From Burkholderiales bacterium (GTDB lineage Bacteria > Pseudomonadota > Gammaproteobacteria > Burkholderiales > Usitatibacteraceae), in contig JAHCAK010000035.1 of assembly GCA_019634955.1 (NCBI GenBank), positions 1 through 40,600 on the forward strand: a DNA stretch of 40,600 nucleotides, read 5' to 3'. The first letter of the stretch is position 1. Each line of letters opens with the position of its first letter. Positions 1 through 8,722 of the stretch are shown here, in pieces. The notes beneath the pieces were generated by a model that saw nothing but the letters and a program-made list of their open reading frames with translations, did no database searches and had not been told where the DNA came from. The position numbers and the translations under genes were made by a program.

Positions 1-63
1 CACCACGCGCGCGCGTTCGCGAGCCCGCGCGACACCGCCTGGGGGATGGAGGCGATCCGCTAG
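1..63 (+). CDS. possible C-terminal tail of a gene cut by the window edge
   Basis: The plus strand is open from base 1 to a TAG at 61-63 and reads 20 residues ending in TAWGMEAIR. The tail converges on the next gene, and the two stop codons overlap. The open frame is too short to assign to a family, and at this GC content 60 bases without a stop is weak evidence. The convergent, stop-to-stop arrangement is the only positive support. No function can be given. Confidence 0.3.
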   Translation, partial: HHARAFASPRDTAWGMEAIR

Positions 64-860
64 GGCGCGGGCTGCGCGTCGGCCTCGCCCCAGGCCACGC
101 AGTCGCGGTAGGCGTGCCAGGTCGCGTGCCCGATGACGGGCATCGTGACCACGAGGCCGATGAAGGCGGTGGCGAGCCCGATGCCGGTGAGCAAGACGAT
201 GAGCGCGGCCCACACCGCCATCGTCCCCGGGTTCCTCGCGAGCACCTGCACCGAGAGGATGGCGGCGCTCACCGCGTCGTTGCCGCGGTCGAGCATCATC
301 GGCACCGACACCACGCTCACGGCGAAGACCAGCGTGGCGAACACCGAGCCCGCGGCGAAGTAGACCAGAACGAACTCGATGTTGCCGAGCGAGAACGCCT
401 TGGCTAGGAAGCCCTTGAGGTCCGGCATCGTCCCCGTGGAGAAGAGCGCGAAGGTGACGAGGGAGGCGCGCGCCCACACGAGGAAGATCACCGTGACCAC
501 CAGCACGTAGACGCCGAGTCCCCCGAGGTTCTCGCGCCACGCGGTGAGCGAAGGCACGAGGCGGGGCTTGCGGCCCGCTTCGCGGTCGCGCGAGAGCGCG
601 TAGAGGCCCGTGGCGAGGAACGGGGCGCCCAGCAGGAAGGCGCCGGCGAGCGTGGTGACGTACTGGTAGGCGAAGTCGTAGAGCGCGAGCAGCGCCCAGC
701 CCATCACTGCAAAGGCCGCGCCGTAGAACCCGCTCGCCAGCGGCGCGGCCCGCAGGTCGTCCCAGCCGCGCACCAGCCAGGCGAAGGGCGCGAAGGCCGG
801 CACCACGCGCAGCTCCCAGGCCGCGCCCTGCGGCGAAACGAGGGGCGGGGGCGCGTCCAC
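60..860 (-). CDS. DUF2189-family integral membrane protein
   Basis: 266 residues with a GTG start. About six hydrophobic segments are visible, roughly at residues 45-65, 68-88, 115-135, 160-185, 210-230 and 235-250, separated by short basic loops. A cytoplasmic N-terminus (PAFAPFAWLVRGWDDLRAAP) precedes the first segment; this pattern matches the DUF2189 family of predicted inner-membrane proteins, whose function is unknown. The gene begins 6 nt after the stop of the lipoprotein gene, so the two are probably cotranscribed. No catalytic motif is visible. Family assignment is from recall of the sequence pattern, not from a search. Confidence 0.75.
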   Translation of the reverse strand: MDAPPPLVSPQGAAWELRVVPAFAPFAWLVRGWDDLRAAPLASGFYGAAFAVMGWALLALYDFAYQYVTTLAGAFLLGAPFLATGLYALSRDREAGRKPRLVPSLTAWRENLGGLGVYVLVVTVIFLVWARASLVTFALFSTGTMPDLKGFLAKAFSLGNIEFVLVYFAAGSVFATLVFAVSVVSVPMMLDRGNDAVSAAILSVQVLARNPGTMAVWAALIVLLTGIGLATAFIGLVVTMPVIGHATWHAYRDCVAWGEADAQPAP

Positions 861-866
861 GGGCGC

Positions 867-1556
867 CTACTTCTTCGCGGGCGCGGGCGGCGTCTCGGCG
901 GGGACGCCCTTCGACTTGAGGGCGTCGAGCTTCTCGAGGTCCAGCTTCGCCACCGCCTCCTTGAACACCTTCATGTCGACGCCCGTCGCCTTCGCGCCCA
1001 CGATGAAGCGGCCGGCGACGATCACGTCCAGCTCGCCCGTGCGCGAGGCGGTGTCGTAACGCTCGTAGGCCTTGCGCCCGGCGACCGTGGTCGTGCGCTC
1101 GTAGCCCGAGGTGCCCTCCTTGTCGATCTCCACGTTCACCCAGGCGAAGGCCATGGCGGTCACGCCCGAGAGCGTGCCCACGTCGGTGATGTCGAGCGTG
1201 ATGCGCCCGCCCTTGCCGTCCTGGTAGTTGGCTTCCGCCTTGGCGGAGGCGATGCCCACGACGCTCGTGCGCGAGCCCTCGGCGGCGGTGCGCTTCATGC
1301 CGGCGATGGATTCGGGCAGCATCTCCTTCAGCGTGCGGAAGTCGACCGGCTCGACCTTCATCGAGCCGGTGAGCGCCGCGCCCATCTGCTTCATCGCCTC
1401 GCCGGCCTGCTGCATGTCGCCCTGGCGGGCGGCGTCGCCCAGCTGCTTCGCGGCCTGCTCGACCTTGGTGCCGGGGTCGACGGGCTTCGGGGGCTCCTCC
1501 TTGCCGCAGGCGGCGAGCGCCAGCGCGGCGGCGGCGAGGATGGCGTGACGGGTCAT
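867..1556 (-). CDS. predicted lipoprotein, function unknown
   Basis: 229 residues. The N-terminus is a lipoprotein signal: a short basic start, a hydrophobic run and the lipobox LAAC, with Cys17 as the expected lipidated residue, followed by GKEEPPKP. Residues about 30-65 are Ala/Gln/Met-rich and likely helical (KQLGDAARQGDMQQAGEAM). The rest alternates in a way that suggests a beta-rich periplasmic domain. ATG at 1556 has an AAAGG-type ribosome site. It precedes the DUF2189 gene by 6 nt and is divergent from the ABC operon. I do not recognise a named family; the lipoprotein call rests on the signal only. Confidence 0.7.
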   Translation of the reverse strand: MTRHAILAAAALALAACGKEEPPKPVDPGTKVEQAAKQLGDAARQGDMQQAGEAMKQMGAALTGSMKVEPVDFRTLKEMLPESIAGMKRTAAEGSRTSVVGIASAKAEANYQDGKGGRITLDITDVGTLSGVTAMAFAWVNVEIDKEGTSGYERTTTVAGRKAYERYDTASRTGELDVIVAGRFIVGAKATGVDMKVFKEAVAKLDLEKLDALKSKGVPAETPPAPAKK

Positions 1557-1627
1557 GGCATTGCCTTTCGCGATGGTCCGGGAGCGGCGACGGGCTATGT
1601 TAACGGCATCGGGCGGCGCGCGGCGCG

Positions 1628-1656
1628 TTGACGCTGCAAGGGCCTTGCGGCATCAT
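1628..1656 (+). promoter_or_regulatory. candidate sigma-70 promoter of the ABC importer operon
   Basis: TTGACG at 1628-1633 and CATCAT at 1651-1656 are separated by 17 nt, matching 5 of 6 and 4 of 6 consensus bases. It lies in the 208-nt divergent region between the lipoprotein gene and the first binding-protein gene and would give a leader of about 100 nt. This is a pattern match only; no operator was identified. Confidence 0.4.
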
Positions 1657-1764
1657 CCTCGCCATCGCCGCGCCAGCAGCAAGTCGTTGATTTTCATGGC
1701 TGTCGCACCGGCCGCCGCACCCGCGGCGCCGCCACGCAAACCACGATCCCGGGAGACCTCCTCC

Positions 1765-3342
1765 ATGCACGCACCCACCGTCCTCCGCGCGGCGACCCTC
1801 GCCGTTGCGCTCGCCTTCGCCACCGCCGTCGACGCGAAGACGCTCCGCTGGTCCAGCCAGGGCGACATCCTCACCATGGACCCGCACGCCCAGAACGAGG
1901 GCCTCAACAACACGGTCTCGGACCACATCTACGAGCCGCTGGTCACGCGCGGCAAGGACCTGAAGATCGAGCCCTGCCTCGCCGTCTCGTGGAAGGCCGT
2001 GAGCCCCACGGCGATGCAGTTCAAGCTGCGCCAGGGCATCAAGTTCCACGACGGCACGCCCTTCACCGCCGACGACGTGGTGTTCTCGATCGAGCGCGCG
2101 CTCGCGCCCACCTCCAACTTCTCGCCCTACATGCAGGGCATCACCGGCGCGCGGAAGGTGGACGATTCCACGGTGGAGATCACCACCAAGGGCCCGAACC
2201 CGGTGCTGCTGCCGCAGCTCACCGAGGTGCGCATGATGAGCAAGGCCTGGGCCACGAAGCACAACGTGCAGCGGCCCCAGGACTACAAGAACAAGGAGGA
2301 GACCTACGCCTCCCGCAACGCCAACGGCACCGGCCCCTTCGTGCTGAAGAGCCGCGAGGCGGACGTGAAGACGGTCCTCGTCCTCAACTCCAACTGGTGG
2401 GGGAAGATGGAGGGCAACGTGAACGAGATCTTCTACCAGCCCATCAAACAGGACGGCACGCGGCTCGCGGCCCTCCTCTCCGGCGAGGTGGATTTCGTCC
2501 TCGACCCGCCCCCGCAGGACATCCCGCGCCTGAAGAAGGACGCGAAGATCAAGGTGGTGGAGGGCAACGAGAACCGCACCATCTTCTTCGGCTTCGACCA
2601 GTGGCGGGACGAATTGCAGTACTCGTCGGTCAAGGGCAAGAACCCCTTCAAGGACCAGCGCGTGCGCCAGGCGTTCCAGCTCGCCATCGACGTGAACGCG
2701 CTGAAGACGCAGGTGATGCGCGGCCTCTCCACCCCCACGGCGGTCATGTTCGCCCCGCAGGTGGACGGCTACGACAAGGCGCTCGACACGGTGGTGAAGC
2801 CGGACCGCGAGCGCGCGAAGAAGCTGCTGGCGGAAGCGGGCTACCCGCAGGGCTTCGAGGTGACGCTCGACTGCCCCAACAACCGCTACATCAACGACGA
2901 GAAGCTCTGCCAGGCCACGGCCGCGATGCTCGCGCAGGTGAACGTGAAGGTGCGCCTCAACGCCATGCCGCGCGCGACCTACTTCGCCAAGATCCAGAAG
3001 TTCGACACCAGCTTCTACATGCTGGGCTGGGGCGTGCCGACCTTCGACTCGCTCTACTCGCTGCAGAGCCTGCTGCGCACCGTGGGCCAGGGCGGCGACG
3101 GCAACTTCAACCTCGGCAAGTACTCCAACCCGAAGGTCGACGCCGCGGTCGACGCGCTCAAGACCGAGACCGACCCCGCCAGGCGGAAAGCCCTCACGAA
3201 GGAGGCGCTCGCGATCCACAAGGCGGACGTGGGCCACATCCCGCTGCACCACCAGGTGATCCCGTGGGCCATGCGCGCCAACGTGAGCGTGGTGCACCGC
3301 GCCGACAACCGCCTGACGGTGAAGTGGGTGAAGATCAACTGA
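1765..3342 (+). CDS. ABC transporter substrate-binding protein, SBP family 5 (first of two)
   Basis: 525 residues. It is a periplasmic binding protein of the dipeptide/oligopeptide/nickel type, which delivers substrate to the permease pair encoded downstream. ATG 1765 is chosen over upstream starts in the same open frame because it follows GGGAGA at a good distance and opens a clean signal peptide (MHAPTVLRAATLAVALAF, cleavage after VDA, about residue 24). Family hallmarks: LRWSSQGDILTMDPHAQN after the signal, FTADDVVFSIERAL, LAALLSGEVDFVLDPP, RVRQAFQLAID, and LLAEAGYPQGFEVTLD. The length is normal for the family. It is clearly paralogous to the next gene, with the same motifs in the same order. 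The substrate cannot be told from sequence. Confidence 0.93.
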   Translation: MHAPTVLRAATLAVALAFATAVDAKTLRWSSQGDILTMDPHAQNEGLNNTVSDHIYEPLVTRGKDLKIEPCLAVSWKAVSPTAMQFKLRQGIKFHDGTPFTADDVVFSIERALAPTSNFSPYMQGITGARKVDDSTVEITTKGPNPVLLPQLTEVRMMSKAWATKHNVQRPQDYKNKEETYASRNANGTGPFVLKSREADVKTVLVLNSNWWGKMEGNVNEIFYQPIKQDGTRLAALLSGEVDFVLDPPPQDIPRLKKDAKIKVVEGNENRTIFFGFDQWRDELQYSSVKGKNPFKDQRVRQAFQLAIDVNALKTQVMRGLSTPTAVMFAPQVDGYDKALDTVVKPDRERAKKLLAEAGYPQGFEVTLDCPNNRYINDEKLCQATAAMLAQVNVKVRLNAMPRATYFAKIQKFDTSFYMLGWGVPTFDSLYSLQSLLRTVGQGGDGNFNLGKYSNPKVDAAVDALKTETDPARRKALTKEALAIHKADVGHIPLHHQVIPWAMRANVSVVHRADNRLTVKWVKIN

Positions 3343-3365
3343 TCGCCTGATCCACGAGCAACCCG

Positions 3366-3392
3366 GCCGGCCCCGCCTCGCGCGGGGCCGGC
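3366..3392 (+). terminator. GC-rich stem-loop between the two binding-protein genes
   Basis: A perfect 11-bp inverted repeat, GCCGGCCCCGC / GCGGGGCCGGC, with a 5-nt loop, lies 24 nt after the first binding-protein stop. No T-run follows (TGCGTTAT), and the next gene starts within 20 nt. It is therefore more likely a partial terminator or an mRNA-stabilising hairpin, which would set more of the first binding protein than of the downstream genes, than a full terminator. Confidence 0.55.
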
Positions 3393-3410
3393 TGCGTTAT
3401 GCTCCCGCCC

Positions 3411-4991
3411 ATGCGCCCCTCCCGCCTCGCCGCCGCCTGCCTGCTGGCCGCCCTGCCCTTCGCCGCGGGCGCGAAGACCCTTCGCTACGCGAGCCAGGAC
3501 GACCCGCAGACGCTCGACCCGCACTCGGCCAACCTGCTGGCCACCTCGCGGCTCACGGCCAACGTCTACGAGCCCCTCGTCTGGCGCGACAAGGCGTGGA
3601 AGGTGATCCCGTGGCTCGCGACCTCGTGGACGCAGCCGGACGACCGCACCTGGCGGTTCAGGCTGCGCGAGGGGGTGAAGTTCCACGACGGCTCGCCCTT
3701 CACCGCGGACGACGTCGTCTTCAGCGTCGGGCGGGCGCTCTCGCCCACCTCCCAGCTCAAGGTTGCGCTGCAGGGCGTGGAGAAGGCGGTGAAGGTCGAC
3801 GCCTTCACCGTGGACATCGTGATGCGCGAGCCCAACCCGGTGCTGCTGTCGCACATGACCAACTTCCGCATCATGAGCAAGGCGTGGGCGGAGAAGCACG
3901 GCGCCACGCGCCCGCAGGACTACACCGCCAAGGAGGACACCTACGCCGCCCGCAACGCCAACGGCACCGGCGCCTTCATGGTGAAGGAGCGGCAGACGGA
4001 CGTGCGCACGGTGCTCGCGGCCCACAAGGACTGGTGGGGCCACAAGGCCGGCAAGAACGAGGGCAACCTGACCGAGGTCGTGCTGCTGCCGATCAAGTCC
4101 AACGCCACGCGGCTCGCGGCGCTGCTCTCCGGCGAGGTCGACTTCGTGATCGACCCGCCGACGCAGGACGTGGCGCGGCTTCGCGCGGCGCCCGGCCTCA
4201 AGGTGCAGGAAGGCAGCGAGATGCGCGTGCAGTACATCGCCTTCGACCTGTTCCGCGACGACCTCCTCTACGGAAAGGCCGGCGGGAAGAACCCCTTCAA
4301 GGACCTGCGCGTGCGCCAGGCCGTGGCCCACGCCATCGACGCCGAGGCGATCCGCGCGAAGGTGATGCGCGGCTTCGCCAAGCCCGTGGGCTCGCTGCTC
4401 GTGCCGGGCGTGCAGGGCTACGCGGCCGACGCCGACAAGCGCCTGCCCTACGACCGGGAGCGCGCGAGAAAGCTCCTCGCCGAGGCGGGCTACCCCGACG
4501 GCTTCGAGGTGACGCTCGACGCCGGAAACATCCAGCCCGCGGCCGACATCGCGCAGGCCGTGGCCGCGATGCTCTCGCAGGTGGGCATCCGCGTGCGGCC
4601 CAACATCGTCCCGCAATCGGCGTACTTCCCCAAGATCGAGAAGTTCGACACGAGCTTCTACGTGCTCTCCTGGGGCCCCGGGGTCACGGCGGACGCGCTC
4701 TACACGCTGCAGGCGCTGCTGCACACCTACGTGAAGGCGAAGGGCGAGGGCGACTTCAACATGGGCCGCTGGTCGAGCCCGCGCATGGACGAGCTGATCC
4801 AGGGCCTGCAGGTGGAGAAGGACATGGCGAAGCGCGACGCGCTTGCCCGGGAGGCGATGCTGCTCCTCGGGCGCGAGCTGCCGCTCGTCACGATCCACCA
4901 GCCGCTCATCCCCTGGGCGATGAAGAAGAGCGTGTCGGCGTGGTCGTCGCCGGTGAACACGGTGTACTTCTACATGGTGAGGGTCGAATGA
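3411..4991 (+). CDS. ABC transporter substrate-binding protein, SBP family 5 (second of two)
   Basis: 526 residues from ATG 3411; an in-frame ATG at 3399 would add four residues. ATG 3411 gives the better signal peptide (MRPSRLAAACLLAALPFAAGA, cleavage after AGA). The mature protein begins KTLRYASQDDPQTLDP, the typical SBP-5 opening. It shares FTADDVVFS, LAALLSGEVDFVIDPP, VRQAVAHAIDAEA and LLAEAGYPDGFEVTLD with the upstream paralogue. The stop overlaps the permease start (ATGA), so it is coupled to the membrane components. Two binding proteins ahead of one permease set suggests one importer serving two ligand ranges; this is inference. No clear ribosome site precedes either start. Confidence 0.92.
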   Translation: MRPSRLAAACLLAALPFAAGAKTLRYASQDDPQTLDPHSANLLATSRLTANVYEPLVWRDKAWKVIPWLATSWTQPDDRTWRFRLREGVKFHDGSPFTADDVVFSVGRALSPTSQLKVALQGVEKAVKVDAFTVDIVMREPNPVLLSHMTNFRIMSKAWAEKHGATRPQDYTAKEDTYAARNANGTGAFMVKERQTDVRTVLAAHKDWWGHKAGKNEGNLTEVVLLPIKSNATRLAALLSGEVDFVIDPPTQDVARLRAAPGLKVQEGSEMRVQYIAFDLFRDDLLYGKAGGKNPFKDLRVRQAVAHAIDAEAIRAKVMRGFAKPVGSLLVPGVQGYAADADKRLPYDRERARKLLAEAGYPDGFEVTLDAGNIQPAADIAQAVAAMLSQVGIRVRPNIVPQSAYFPKIEKFDTSFYVLSWGPGVTADALYTLQALLHTYVKAKGEGDFNMGRWSSPRMDELIQGLQVEKDMAKRDALAREAMLLLGRELPLVTIHQPLIPWAMKKSVSAWSSPVNTVYFYMVRVE

Positions 4992-5974
4992 TCGCCTTCG
5001 TCATCCGGCGGCTCGCGCAGGGCGTCATCGTGATGCTCGTGGTGGGCCTCATCGCCTTCTCGCTCTTCAACTTCGTGGGCGACCCGGTGGCGCTGATGCT
5101 GCCCCCGGAGGCCACCCAGGCCGACCGGCAGGCCATGCGCGAGAACCTCGGCCTCGACAAGCCCTTCTACGTGCAGTTCGCGACCTTCGTGGGCAACGCC
5201 GTGCAGGGGAACTTCGGGATCTCGCTGCGGCTGGGGCGCCCCGTCTCGGCCCTGCTCGTGGAGCGCCTGCCCGCCACCCTCGAGCTCGCCTTCGTCGCGG
5301 CAACGCTCGCCCTCGTGGTGGGGATCCCCGCGGGCGTCTACACGGGCCTCAAGCGCAACGCCTGGTTCTCGCGGGTCCTTCTCACGGTCTCGCTCATCGG
5401 CGTGTCGCTGCCCACCTTCCTCATCGGCATCTTCCTCATCCTCATCTTCGCCGTGTGGCTGGGGTGGCTGCCCTCCTTCGGGCGCGGCGACACGGTGATG
5501 GTGGGCGGCTGGTCGACGGGCTTCCTCACGGGCTCGGGCCTCAAGGCCCTCATCCTGCCCTCCATCACGCTGGGGCTCTTCCAGCTCACCCTCATCATGC
5601 GGCTGGTGCGAAGCGAGATGCTGGAGGTGCTGCGCACCGACTACATCAAGTTCGCGCGCGCCCGCGGCCTCACCAACCGCGCCGTGAACTTCGGGCACGC
5701 GCTGCGCAACACGCTGGTGCCCGTGATCACCATCACGGGGCTGCAGCTCGGCGCCATCATCGCCTTCGCGATCATCACGGAGACGGTGTTCCAGTGGCCG
5801 GGGATGGGGCTCCTCTTCATCCAGGCGGTGCAGTTCGCCGACATCCCGGTGATGGCGGCCTACCTCTGCCTCATCGGCTTCATCTTCGTGGTGATCAACC
5901 TCGTGGTCGACGTCCTCTACTACTTCGTCGACCCGCGGCTTCGCATCGACCGCGCCGCGGCGGGGGGGCACTGA
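4988..5974 (+). CDS. ABC transporter permease, DppB type
   Basis: 328 residues. First inner-membrane subunit of the peptide/nickel-type importer. The N-terminus (MIAFVIRRLAQGVIVMLVVG) and the FNFVGDPVALMLPPEA stretch are typical of DppB/OppB/GsiC. The coupling loop that contacts the ATPases is visible as ARARGLTNRAVNFGHALRNT, followed by LVPVITITGLQLG and the C-terminal DPRLR end. About six membrane helices. ATG 4988 overlaps the preceding stop by 4 bp and is preceded by GAGGG. It also overlaps the second permease start (TGATG at 5972-5976). Transported substrate unknown. Confidence 0.93.
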   Translation: MIAFVIRRLAQGVIVMLVVGLIAFSLFNFVGDPVALMLPPEATQADRQAMRENLGLDKPFYVQFATFVGNAVQGNFGISLRLGRPVSALLVERLPATLELAFVAATLALVVGIPAGVYTGLKRNAWFSRVLLTVSLIGVSLPTFLIGIFLILIFAVWLGWLPSFGRGDTVMVGGWSTGFLTGSGLKALILPSITLGLFQLTLIMRLVRSEMLEVLRTDYIKFARARGLTNRAVNFGHALRNTLVPVITITGLQLGAIIAFAIITETVFQWPGMGLLFIQAVQFADIPVMAAYLCLIGFIFVVINLVVDVLYYFVDPRLRIDRAAAGGH

Positions 5975-6885
5975 TGGACGCGATCCGCCGCTTCCTCGAC
6001 GGCGACGTCTTCTGGAGCTTCAAGCGCTCGCCGCTCACCATCGTCGCGGCGGTGACCACGCTCGTGTGCATCGTGGCGGCGGTGGGCGCCGGGTGGCTCG
6101 CGCCCCACAACCCCTTCGACCTCAAGACGCTCAACCTCCTCGACGCCTTCACGCCCCCGGCGTGGACGGAGAACGGCAAGCCCGGCTACCTCCTCGGCAC
6201 CGACGACCAGGGCCGCGACGTGCTCTCGACCATCATGTACGGCTCGCGCGTCTCCCTCATGGTGGGCTTCTTCGCGGTGATCCTCGCCATGGTGATCGGG
6301 ATCGCGCTCGGCCTCGTCTCCGGCTACGTGGGCGGCAAGGTCGACGCGTTCATCATGCGCGTGGCGGACGTGCAGCTCTCCTTCCCCGCGATCCTCATCG
6401 CGCTCCTCATCGACGGCGTGGCGCGCGTGGCGCTTCCCAAGGACTCGCACGACACGCTGGCCCTCTACGTGCTGGTGCTCGCCATCGCCGCATCGGGCTG
6501 GGTGCAGTACGCGCGCACCGTGCGCGGCTCCACCCTCGTCGAGCGCAACAAGGAGTACGTGCAGGCCGCGCGCGTCATCGGCCGCCACCCGCTCGCCATC
6601 ATGTTCTCGCACGTGCTGCCCAACGTCCTCGGGCCCGTGCTCGTGCTCGCGACGCTGCACATCGGCACCGCCATCATCACGGAGGCCACGCTCTCCTTCC
6701 TGGGCGTCGGCGTGCCTCCCACCCAGCCCTCGCTGGGCACCCTGATCCGCATCGGCAACGACTTCCTGTTCTCGGGGGAATGGTGGATCACCGTCTTCCC
6801 CGGGGCCTGGCTCGTGATCATGGTGCTCGCGATGAACCTGCTGGGCGACTGGCTGCGCGACGCCCTCAACCCGAAGCTGCGCTAG
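5974..6885 (+). CDS. ABC transporter permease, DppC type
   Basis: 303 residues. Second inner-membrane subunit. It opens with a cytoplasmic stretch and first helix ([20 protein letters not shown]), then a periplasmic segment with the family signature [20 protein letters not shown]. The coupling loop is [20 protein letters not shown] followed by [14 protein letters not shown]. The C-terminus [13 protein letters not shown] is the family ending. The start overlaps the stop of the first permease by one base, so translation is coupled. Nothing is anomalous in length or motifs. Confidence 0.93.
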   Translation: MDAIRRFLDGDVFWSFKRSPLTIVAAVTTLVCIVAAVGAGWLAPHNPFDLKTLNLLDAFTPPAWTENGKPGYLLGTDDQGRDVLSTIMYGSRVSLMVGFFAVILAMVIGIALGLVSGYVGGKVDAFIMRVADVQLSFPAILIALLIDGVARVALPKDSHDTLALYVLVLAIAASGWVQYARTVRGSTLVERNKEYVQAARVIGRHPLAIMFSHVLPNVLGPVLVLATLHIGTAIITEATLSFLGVGVPPTQPSLGTLIRIGNDFLFSGEWWITVFPGAWLVIMVLAMNLLGDWLRDALNPKLR

Positions 6886-6896
6886 CGGAGGAATCC

Positions 6897-7298
6897 ATGA
6901 AACGACTGCTTCCCGCCTTGCTGCTCCTCGCCGCCACGGGCGCCGTGGCCGGCCCCTACGACCAGCCGTGGGTCATCATCACGACGGACACAGCGCCCTC
7001 GGCCGACCCGAAGCTCAGGCCCGTGATCATCAACCGCGTGGACGGCGAGAACGCCATGAAGAACTTCGCCGTCACCACGCCGGGCGTGCGCAAGGTGACG
7101 GTGGACCTGCCGCCGCGCAAGGGCTTCAGCCTCGGCACGCAGGAGACCTTCGAGCTCACCGCGAGCCCGTGCATGCGCTACCTCGTCGCCGCGCGCCTGG
7201 ACACCGAGACCGGCCAGCACTGGAAGCCCGTGGTGCGCTCCTCGGAATCCATCGGCGAGTGCCTCACCAAGTTCAAGGGCGGGACGACCCCCAAGTGA
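6897..7298 (+). CDS. small predicted periplasmic protein, function unknown
   Basis: 133 residues, ATG 6897 after a strong GCGGAGGAA ribosome site. Residues 1-19 form a signal peptide ([19 protein letters not shown]). The mature part is small and beta-like, with two cysteines (in ASPCMRYL and IGECLTKF) that could form a disulphide. I do not recognise the family. It sits between the permeases and the RidA/ATPase genes, 11 nt after the second permease, and its stop overlaps the next GTG start, so it belongs to the operon. Being secreted, it may act near the binding proteins; that is inference. Confidence 0.7.
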   Translation: MKRLLPALLLLAATGAVAGPYDQPWVIITTDTAPSADPKLRPVIINRVDGENAMKNFAVTTPGVRKVTVDLPPRKGFSLGTQETFELTASPCMRYLVAARLDTETGQHWKPVVRSSESIGECLTKFKGGTTPK

Positions 7299-7705
7299 GC
7301 GCCGCGAGCCGCCAGAACTTCGCCAGCGGCACGCCGTGGGAGCCCGTCGTGGGCTACTCGCGGGCGGTGCGCTGCGGGCCGCACGTCTGGGTGGCGGGGA
7401 CGACCTCCACGGACCCCGACGGCAAGCTCGTGGCGCCGGGCGACGCCTACGCCCAGACGATGCAGACGCTCAACAACATCGCCTTCGCGCTGGCACGGGC
7501 GGGGGCGACCCTGAAGCACGTCGTGCGCACCCGCATCTACGTGACCGACATCACGCAGTGGGAGCGCATCGGCCGCGCCCACGGCGAGGTCTTCGGCGAC
7601 ATCCGCCCGGCCTGCACGATGGTGGAGGTGAAGGCGCTGGTGGACCCGGACATGCTGGTGGAGATCGAGGCGGACGCCTACGTGGACGACAAGGCCGGCG
7701 GATGA
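7295..7705 (+). CDS. RidA/YjgF-family protein
   Basis: 136 residues. GTG 7295 overlaps the previous stop (GTGA), and the gene's own stop overlaps the ATPase start (ATGA). The fold is recognisable from [20 protein letters not shown] near residue 20, [20 protein letters not shown] in the middle, and [20 protein letters not shown]. The active-site arginine expected in deaminating members lies in [11 protein letters not shown], and the C-terminus [20 protein letters not shown] is typical. RidA proteins hydrolyse reactive imines or enamines formed during amino-acid breakdown. Its place inside a peptide-type importer operon suggests action on the imported nitrogen compound. Exact substrate unknown. 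Confidence 0.9.
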   Translation: MSAASRQNFASGTPWEPVVGYSRAVRCGPHVWVAGTTSTDPDGKLVAPGDAYAQTMQTLNNIAFALARAGATLKHVVRTRIYVTDITQWERIGRAHGEVFGDIRPACTMVEVKALVDPDMLVEIEADAYVDDKAGG

Positions 7706-8703
7706 GCGAAGCGCCCGCCCCGCTGCTGCAAGTGCGCAACCTGCGCGTGGAGTTCAACACGCGCCGCGGCACGCTGGTGGCCATCGACGACGTGAGCTTC
7801 GACATCGCGCCGGGCGAGGTGCTGGGCGTGGTGGGCGAGTCGGGGGCCGGCAAGTCGATCACGGGGACAGCCATCATCGGCCTCCTGGAGCCCCCGGGGC
7901 GCATCGCCGGCGGCGAGATCCGCCTCGCCGGCGACCGGATCGACAACCTGCCGGCGGAGGCCATTCGCCGGATCCGCGGCCGGCAGATCGGCGCCATCTT
8001 CCAGGACCCGCTCACCTCCCTCAACCCGCTCTACACCGTCGGCCGGCAGATCGTCGAGACGATCCAGACGCACCTGCCGATGAACGCGGCCGAGGCCCGC
8101 GCGCGCGCGATCGACCTCCTGAAGGAGGTGGGCATCCCCGCGGCCGAGCGGCGCATCGACCACTACCCGCACCAGTTCTCCGGCGGCATGCGCCAGCGCG
8201 TGGTGATCGCGCTCGCCCTGTGCGCGAACCCGCGCCTCATCATCGCCGACGAGCCCACCACGGCGCTGGACGTCTCCATCCAGGCGCAGATCATCACGCT
8301 CCTGAAGAAGCTCTGCCGGGAGCACGGCACGGCGGTGATGCTGGTCACGCACGACATGGGCGTGATCGCCGAGACCGCGGACCGCGTGGCGGTGATGTAC
8401 GCGGGCCGGCTCGCCGAGATCGGGCCGGTTCAGGAGGTGATCCACCACCCGCAGCACCCCTACACGGCGGGGCTGATGGGGTCGATCCCCGCGATCGGGC
8501 AGGAGGTGGAGCGGCTGCCGCAGATCGAGGGGTCGATGCCGCGGCTCACCGCCATCCCGAAGGGGTGCGCGTTCAACCCGCGGTGCCCGAAGGTGTTCGG
8601 GCGGTGCCGGGAGGAGCGGCCGGACTTGCTGCCTGCCGGTGCAACGCGTGCAGCCTGCTGGCTGCACGATCGTACGGCGGTTCACGCCGATGAACGCCGA
8701 TGA
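7702..8703 (+). CDS. ABC transporter ATP-binding protein, DppD/OppD type
   Basis: 333 residues. Walker A GESGAGKS at residues 45-52, Q-loop IFQDP near 99-103, signature FSGGMRQ at 159-165, Walker B LIIADEP at 179-185 and switch histidine in THDMG near 217. The C-terminal oligopeptide-transporter domain has the cysteine motif [15 protein letters not shown]. After the usual family end (AACWLHD) the protein carries an extra tail, [10 protein letters not shown], encoded by the repeat discussed at 8686-8722. It overlaps the second ATPase gene by 14 nt. It pairs with that ATPase to energise the importer. Confidence 0.92.
   Translation: MSEAPAPLLQVRNLRVEFNTRRGTLVAIDDVSFDIAPGEVLGVVGESGAGKSITGTAIIGLLEPPGRIAGGEIRLAGDRIDNLPAEAIRRIRGRQIGAIFQDPLTSLNPLYTVGRQIVETIQTHLPMNAAEARARAIDLLKEVGIPAAERRIDHYPHQFSGGMRQRVVIALALCANPRLIIADEPTTALDVSIQAQIITLLKKLCREHGTAVMLVTHDMGVIAETADRVAVMYAGRLAEIGPVQEVIHHPQHPYTAGLMGSIPAIGQEVERLPQIEGSMPRLTAIPKGCAFNPRCPKVFGRCREERPDLLPAGATRAACWLHDRTAVHADERR
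8647..8668 (+). repeat. coding-region stem-loop ahead of the second ATPase start
   Basis: A perfect 9-bp inverted repeat, CGTGCAGCC / GGCTGCACG, with loop TGCT, lies inside the 3' end of the first ATPase gene and 21 nt before ATG 8690. It could gate ribosome entry so that the second ATPase depends on translation of the first; this is inference. Confidence 0.5.
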
Positions 8704-8722
8704 CCCGCCGATGAACGCCGAT
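8686..8722 (+). repeat. direct repeat at the ATPase gene junction
   Basis: GCCGATGAACGCCGAT occurs at 8686-8701 and again at 8707-8722 (21-bp period), and each copy contains the inner repeat GCCGAT. It encodes the odd tail of the first ATPase and the [11 protein letters not shown] start of the second. It resembles the short interspersed GATGAACGC-type motifs often found at gene ends in GC-rich genomes; that resemblance is from memory only. Confidence 0.6.

Noticed and set aside
1600-3297. A 565-codon minus-strand frame opposite the first binding protein
   Set aside because: Composition is biased to Arg, His and Val without motifs, whereas the plus strand encodes a complete SBP-5 protein.
3366-3392. 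Classical intrinsic terminator between the two binding-protein genes
   Set aside because: The stem is perfect but no T-run follows and the next start is under 20 nt away, so it is listed as a stem-loop with uncertain role.
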